Below, one piece after another: positions 6,153-9,720 of a stretch of DNA of 9,720 nucleotides. The translations under genes were made by a program, and so were the position numbers. Below the pieces are notes generated by a model. It saw only the letters and a program-made list of their open reading frames with translations. It was not told where the DNA came from and ran no database searches. Positions within the stretch are counted from its first letter, which is position 1; each line of letters starts with the position of its first letter. The DNA comes from an uncultured Chloroflexota bacterium (GTDB lineage: Bacteria > Chloroflexota > Anaerolineae > B4-G1 > DUEL01), in the NCBI GenBank assembly GCA_937138275.1, contig CAKZOY010000339.1, positions 1-9,720 on the forward strand, read 5' to 3'.

Positions 6153-6161
6153 TGGTATAAT
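6153..6161 (+). promoter_or_regulatory. mreB: Extended -10 promoter of the mre cluster
   Basis: TGGTATAAT at 6153-6161 is a perfect extended -10 element. No good -35 box stands 16-18 bases upstream, which is usual for such promoters. Transcription would start near 6168, about 46 bases before the mreB ATG. The 11 bases TGTGGTATAAT are identical to the tRNA-Thr promoter region at 4639-4649. Confidence 0.7.
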
Positions 6162-6213
6162 CATCCTGGTTAGACAACGACATTTAGGGTATACCAGAGA
6201 TCAAGGGGAAGAA

Positions 6214-7287
6214 ATGCCTTTGTGGAATCCCATAGATGCCCTTTTGGGCCTCTTTTCCCTGGATATCGGCATTGACCTGGGGACAGCCAATACCCTGGTC
6301 TACGTGCGAGGGAAAGGGATCGTCATCAACGAGCCCTCGTGGGTGGCGATTGAACGGGATACGCGCGATGTCCTTACAATCGGCGCGGAGGCCAAGGAGA
6401 TGGTCGGGCGGACACCGGCCAATATCGTCGCCATCCGCCCCCTGCGGGATGGGGTGATCTCCGAGTTTGACGTGACTCGGGCCATGCTGGATTACTTCAT
6501 CAAGAAGGCTCACCAGCATATGTTCACCCCCTTTCCTCGCCCCCGGGTGGTGGTCGGAATCCCCAGTGGGGTAACCGAGGTGGAGCGGAGGGCGGTTTAC
6601 GACGCGGCCATCGCCGCCGGGGCCCGTGAGGCCTATCTGATTGAGGAGCCGATGGCGGCTGCGATCGGTGCTGGCCTGCCGGTGACCGAATCCCGGGGGA
6701 GCATTGTTGTGGATATCGGTGGGGGTACCACAGAGGTCGCCGTCTTTGCTATGGGGGGCATTGTTGTAAGCGGCTCCATCCGCATTGCTGGCGATGAGAT
6801 GGATGAGGACATCATCCAGTACGCCCGCCAGAAATACAATCTGATGATTGGCGAGCAGACCGCCGAACGGGTCAAAATCGCGATCGGCTCCGCTTACCCC
6901 TTGCCCGAAGAGAAAACGATGTTGCTGCGCGGCCGGAATCTGGTCACCGGCCTGCCGGAGGCGGTGGAGATCAGCAGTATAGAAATCCGGGAGGCCCTAT
7001 CCGGTTCCGTTGGCCTGATTGTGGATTTGATCCGCGATGTACTGGACGATACGCCGCCGGAACTGGTGGCGGACCTGATGGACATCGGGATTTGCCTGAC
7101 CGGCGGAGGCGCACTGCTCAAAGGACTGGCCGAACGGGTCAGTGAGGAGACCCACATCCGGGCCTGGGTGGCAGAGGATGCGATGACCTGCGTGGCCCGC
7201 GGAGCGGGTATGGTCCTGGAAAACATCAACTTGCTGCGTCAGGTGGTGATGGCGACGGACCGCCGCGAGGCGGAACTCTCCCTCTAA
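6214..7287 (+). CDS. mreB: Rod-shape-determining protein MreB
   Basis: Actin-like ATPase that forms membrane-bound filaments and orients the elongation machinery of cell-wall synthesis. It is 357 residues, normal for the family. The first phosphate-binding loop DIGIDLGTANTLVY is at 17-30, the second VVDIGGGTTEVAV at 165-177, and the adenosine-binding segment LTGGGALLKGL at 295-305. The first 15 residues (MPLWNPIDALLGLFS) are amphipathic and probably touch the membrane. The ATG at 6214 has a purine-rich AAGGGGAAG just upstream and lies downstream of the extended -10 promoter. The same frame is open from 6049, but that extension precedes the promoter and has no MreB likeness. It is the first gene of the mreB-mreC-mreD-mrdA cluster, 75 bases before the chosen mreC start. 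Confidence 0.97.
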   Translation: MPLWNPIDALLGLFSLDIGIDLGTANTLVYVRGKGIVINEPSWVAIERDTRDVLTIGAEAKEMVGRTPANIVAIRPLRDGVISEFDVTRAMLDYFIKKAHQHMFTPFPRPRVVVGIPSGVTEVERRAVYDAAIAAGAREAYLIEEPMAAAIGAGLPVTESRGSIVVDIGGGTTEVAVFAMGGIVVSGSIRIAGDEMDEDIIQYARQKYNLMIGEQTAERVKIAIGSAYPLPEEKTMLLRGRNLVTGLPEAVEISSIEIREALSGSVGLIVDLIRDVLDDTPPELVADLMDIGICLTGGGALLKGLAERVSEETHIRAWVAEDAMTCVARGAGMVLENINLLRQVVMATDRREAELSL

Positions 7288-7362
7288 CGGTAACCGGCAT
7301 TTCGGTGGCGCAGGGTGCTGCTCTGCGCCGCAAATTCACTCCATATGCAAGGAATGGGTACG

Positions 7363-8241
7363 GTGCGGCGCGGGACCTGGCGTTCCTGGCTTCCTCTCGT
7401 CTTCCTCATTCTCTCCATCTTGTTTTTGGCCCTCCACGAGACCCGAGTCCTGGCCCCGCTGGAACGGGGCCTCCAGGTCATCCTGGCCCCCCTCCAGCGG
7501 GCGACGACCACGTTGATCCGGGATGTCGGCGACCTCTCCCAGACTGTCCGGCAGGTACGGGAACTGCGCTCCCGGGTCGCGGAACTGGAGGAACAGGTCA
7601 ACGCGCTGACCATTGAGAACGTCCGCCTGCGCGAGTACGAAGCGGAAGTGGTGCAGTTGCGCGCTTTGCTGGGGTTTGTGGAAGCCAATCCCACCTGGGC
7701 GTTCCTGGGCGCCGACGTGGTGGGACGGTCGGCCTGCCTCACTGCTCCCTGTGCCGACGTGGTGGGGCAGGAGCCCAACCCCTATCTGCGCTACGTGATC
7801 ATCAATGCCGGGCAGGCGGAAGGGGTGGCGGTGGGAATGCCGGTGGTCACCGGCGGCGCGGTCCTGGTGGGACGGGTGGCCGAAACCGGGCTGCACACCA
7901 GCAAGGTACAACTCATCACCGACCCCGGCAGCAGCGTCGCTGCTATCCTCCAGCAATCCCGCGCCACCGGCCTCCTCGTGGGCCAGCCCGATGGCTCTCT
8001 GCGCATGATATACATCCCCCAGGAGGACTCCGTCCAGGTCGGTGACGTGGTCCTCACCTCCGGGCTGGGCGGGGTGCTCCCGCGCGGGCTGGTTCTGGGG
8101 CAGATTGTGGCGGTGGTAAAGCAGGACTTCGCTCTGTTCCAGGAGACGGTCGTCAACCCGGCGGTGGACTACCGCCGGGTGGAACTGACCCTGGTCATCA
8201 AGTCCTTTCAGCCCCTGGTGCAGGAGGAGCCGAGGGAATAG
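7363..8241 (+). CDS. mreC: Rod-shape-determining protein MreC
   Basis: Membrane-anchored scaffold that links MreB and MreD to the cell-wall enzymes, in particular activating PBP2, outside the membrane. With this start it is 292 residues: a basic N-terminus, one helix at about 8-26, a coiled coil at about 55-105 and the beta-rich MreC domain from about 110 to 280 (YLRYVIINAGQAEGVAVGMP, VGRVAETG, LTSGLGGVLPRGLVLGQI). The start is uncertain. GTG at 7363 is nine bases after AAGGA (7349-7353) and gives the usual short basic N-terminus. GTG at 7315 and ATGs at 7345 and 7354 are in frame but lack a suitable ribosome site. Unusual: a segment at about 122-135 (SACLTAPCADVVGQ) seems inserted between ADVVGR and EPNPYLR. 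It carries the only two cysteines of this form, and the coding sequence shows a 14-base direct repeat there. Confidence 0.94.
   Translation: MRRGTWRSWLPLVFLILSILFLALHETRVLAPLERGLQVILAPLQRATTTLIRDVGDLSQTVRQVRELRSRVAELEEQVNALTIENVRLREYEAEVVQLRALLGFVEANPTWAFLGADVVGRSACLTAPCADVVGQEPNPYLRYVIINAGQAEGVAVGMPVVTGGAVLVGRVAETGLHTSKVQLITDPGSSVAAILQQSRATGLLVGQPDGSLRMIYIPQEDSVQVGDVVLTSGLGGVLPRGLVLGQIVAVVKQDFALFQETVVNPAVDYRRVELTLVIKSFQPLVQEEPRE
7711..7766 (+). repeat. mreC: 14-base direct repeat within mreC
   Basis: GCCGACGTGGTGGG occurs at 7711-7724 and again at 7753-7766, exactly 42 bases apart, so the repeat distance is 14 codons and the frame is kept. Both copies encode ADVVG. The sequences after the two copies are not alike, so this is not a simple tandem duplication of 42 bases. 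Confidence 0.85.
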
Positions 8242-8255
8242 TTCGTGGGTCGTGT

Positions 8256-8281
8256 CCAGACCTTGTGCAAGCGGGGTCTGG
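8256..8281 (+). other. Hairpin between mreC and mreD
   Basis: CCAGACC (8256-8262) and GGTCTGG (8275-8281) form a perfect 7-bp stem with a 12-base loop, in the 75-base gap between mreC and mreD. The following bases (CCTTTAGC) hold no T-run, so termination is unlikely. It might influence mRNA processing or coupling inside the operon. Confidence 0.45.
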
Positions 8282-8316
8282 CCTTTAGCACCCCCTCATC
8301 ACTGTTGAGGTGAACC

Positions 8317-8829
8317 ATCCTTAATCTGTATGTTGTCCTTCCATTGCTGACCGTTGCTGCGCTGGTGCAGAGCACTGCGCTGGCGGGGGTATCCCTCTTC
8401 GGCGCCCGGCCCGACCTGGTCTTCCTGCTGGTCGCCGGGTGGGCCTTCCTGCGCGGCCCGACCGAAGGGGCCGTCTGGGCCTTTATCGCGGGCTTGTTGC
8501 TGGACGTCCTCTCCGGCGGGCCGTTCGGGGGATTCGCTTTGGCCCTTCTGGTCGCCGCCATTCTGGTCGGTCAGCAGTGGGGGCGGGAACTGGGCTCCAC
8601 CACGTTCCAACTGATGTTGCTGGCCCTGGTGGCCTGTTTTCTCTATCACACTCTGCTCTTGCTGGCCCTCATCGCAACAGGCTATGCGGTGGACTGGGCA
8701 TACGCGCTCTCCCATACCGCTGCCCCGTCCGCTCTGATCAACGCCCTGCTGGCGCCCGTTATGCACCAGCCCCTTTCCTGGCTGGACCGTCGGACCCGTC
8801 CGGAGGGATTCACGCTGGATGGCTACTAA
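8317..8829 (+). CDS. mreD: Rod-shape-determining protein MreD (atypical start)
   Basis: Small integral membrane protein of the elongation complex that interacts with MreC. About 170 residues, nearly all hydrophobic, with five or six helices. The family pattern is visible in LVQSTALAGVSLFGARPDLVFLLVAGWAFLRGPTEGA followed by GLLLDVLSGGPFG (quoted in parts). The start is a problem. The frame is open back to a TGA at 8311-8313 with no ATG or GTG in the first 30 codons. The earliest ordinary codon is TTG at 8344, which would cut off part of helix 1 and has no ribosome site. GAGGTGA at 8307-8313 is well placed for initiation at AUC 8317, which restores the expected N-terminus ILNLYVVLPLLTVAALVQST (ATC read as Met). 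CTG 8326 is another option, and a one-base error near 8319-8322 would join the frame to GTG 8310. The 3' end overlaps mrdA by 11 bases, so the two are translationally coupled. Confidence 0.9.
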   Translation: MLNLYVVLPLLTVAALVQSTALAGVSLFGARPDLVFLLVAGWAFLRGPTEGAVWAFIAGLLLDVLSGGPFGGFALALLVAAILVGQQWGRELGSTTFQLMLLALVACFLYHTLLLLALIATGYAVDWAYALSHTAAPSALINALLAPVMHQPLSWLDRRTRPEGFTLDGY

Positions 8830-9720
8830 GAACTCCACCCTTCCGGCGCGCGGATGGGCGCGTCGGCTGATGTTGCTCCTGACCTCGCCCCGCCTGATCC
8901 TGCTGGGGCTGCTCCTGCCGCTGCTGCTGGCTGTTTACGCGGTCCGCCTCTATCGCCTTCAGGTCATAGAGACGGACCTGTGGGTGAAGCGGGCGGAGCA
9001 GCAGCGGGCGGAACTGGTCTCCATTCCGGCCCCGCGCGGCATCATCTACAGTCGGGACGGGGAACCGCTGGTGCGCAACGTCCCCGCCTTCCAGGTGGTC
9101 ATCATCCCGGCGCTCCTCCCGGAAGACGAACTCCAAAAAGAGACGGAACTCCGTCGCCTGGCAGCACTACTGGGCATCCCCTACACCCAGAATGGGGAGC
9201 AGCGGGGGCTGAAAGAAAAGGTGGACCGGGCGCTGGATGCGGGCACCATCACCTACGCGCCCTATGATCCCCTCATCGTTGCTACCAACGTGGATCGGAC
9301 GGTCGCACTGATCATCGCCCAGGGCGGGGACTTCGCCTTCCCCGGCGTTCGGGTGGACGTGGTTTCTCGCCGTCAGTATCCCTACGGCTCACTGGTCTCC
9401 CAACTGGTGGGCTACCTGGGGGCGATCCCGGCGGAGCGGGCCAAGGAATATATCCAGAAGGGATATGACCCCGCCACCGACCGGATCGGCTACGCCGGGG
9501 TGGAGATGACGATGGAGAAATGGCTCCGCGGTACTCCGGGCCAGCGCTACCAGGAGACGGACATTCTGGGGCGGGTAGTACGGGTTCTGGGAGACGAAAT
9601 CCCCCCCGTCCCCGGTCACAACGTCTACCTGACCATAGACCTGGAATTGCAACAGGTTGCCCAGCAGGTCCTGCAGAAAGGGATGGACCGGGTCAATTCT
9701 CGTCGCGGGGTGGTCATCGC
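8819..9720 (+). CDS. mrdA: Penicillin-binding protein 2, elongation transpeptidase (3' end beyond window)
   Basis: Membrane-bound class B penicillin-binding protein that cross-links new peptidoglycan during elongation, working with RodA and activated by MreC. 300 residues are visible: a basic cytoplasmic tail, one helix at about 24-44, then the non-catalytic pedestal domain. Family motifs are APRGIIYSRDGEPLVRN (71-87), RRQYPYGSLVSQLVGYLG (184-201), GYAGVEMTMEKWLRGTPGQR (224-243) and LTIDLELQQ (271-279). The window ends before the transpeptidase SxxK, SxN and KTG motifs, so catalytic competence cannot be judged. The ATG at 8819 overlaps the end of mreD by 11 bases. GGAGGG at 8802-8807 lies about 11-12 bases upstream, rather far, so coupling to mreD translation probably helps. 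Position right after mreBCD is typical of PBP2 and separates it from division PBP3. Confidence 0.94.
   Translation, partial: MATKNSTLPARGWARRLMLLLTSPRLILLGLLLPLLLAVYAVRLYRLQVIETDLWVKRAEQQRAELVSIPAPRGIIYSRDGEPLVRNVPAFQVVIIPALLPEDELQKETELRRLAALLGIPYTQNGEQRGLKEKVDRALDAGTITYAPYDPLIVATNVDRTVALIIAQGGDFAFPGVRVDVVSRRQYPYGSLVSQLVGYLGAIPAERAKEYIQKGYDPATDRIGYAGVEMTMEKWLRGTPGQRYQETDILGRVVRVLGDEIPPVPGHNVYLTIDLELQQVAQQVLQKGMDRVNSRRGVVI

Noticed and set aside
6049..6213. 55-residue N-terminal extension of MreB
   Set aside because: It lies mostly upstream of the extended -10 promoter at 6153-6161 and has no likeness to MreB; the ATG at 6214 gives the normal N-terminus.
7315..7362. Longer MreC N-terminus from GTG 7315
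   Set aside because: No ribosome site before it; the added residues (LLCAANSLHMQGMGT) do not look like an MreC N-terminus. Kept only as an alternative start.
1..9720. Search for a novel defence, mobile or biosynthetic system
   Set aside because: No CRISPR repeats, integrase, transposase, toxin-antitoxin pair or biosynthetic enzyme cluster is visible. The genes are transporter, regulator, hydrogenase maturation, tRNA and cell-shape functions.

Overview
The window looks like a chromosomal segment of a GC-rich bacterium, most likely a member of the Chloroflexota (Anaerolineae-like). That placement is inferred from the style of the MreB and PadR proteins, the TGTGGTATAAT-type promoters and the GCAGAG-type palindromic repeat. 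No marker gene here proves it. Almost all the sequence is explained by conserved genes, and I see no CRISPR array, prophage, transposase or obvious defence system.

Left part, minus strand (1-3371): a three-gene unit reads leftwards. A PadR-family repressor gene (2707-3306) is followed by the ATPase (1852-2592) and the FtsX/MacB-type permease (1-1832, cut by the window edge) of an ABC transporter of the LolCDE/MacB kind. The padR promoter has near-consensus -35 and -10 boxes. It carries a repeated element on the -10 box and again just before the start codon, as expected for autoregulation. A GCAGAG-type palindrome sits between padR and the ATPase gene.

Middle (3372-4816): the divergent intergenic region holds a G-quadruplex motif, a perfect 12-bp hairpin and a sigma70-type promoter for hypE, a complete hydrogenase-maturation gene with the catalytic C-terminal cysteine. 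No other hyp or hydrogenase gene is visible. hypE is followed by tRNA-Thr(CGT), with its own promoter and a strong intrinsic terminator.

Right part (4828-9720): a six-helix membrane protein with ResB-like layout starts 11 bases after the tRNA terminator. A 279-base gap with a long hairpin then leads to the cell-shape cluster mreB-mreC-mreD-mrdA (PBP2, cut by the window edge). MreB filaments guide the elongation machinery, MreC and MreD link it to the membrane and periplasm, and PBP2 cross-links peptidoglycan. An extended -10 promoter precedes mreB.

The most interesting details are inside ordinary genes. mreD seems to start at an AUC codon or to carry a one-base frameshift at its start. mreC carries an apparent 14-residue, two-cysteine insertion bounded by a 14-base direct repeat. 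The padR promoter has a paired operator-like element.
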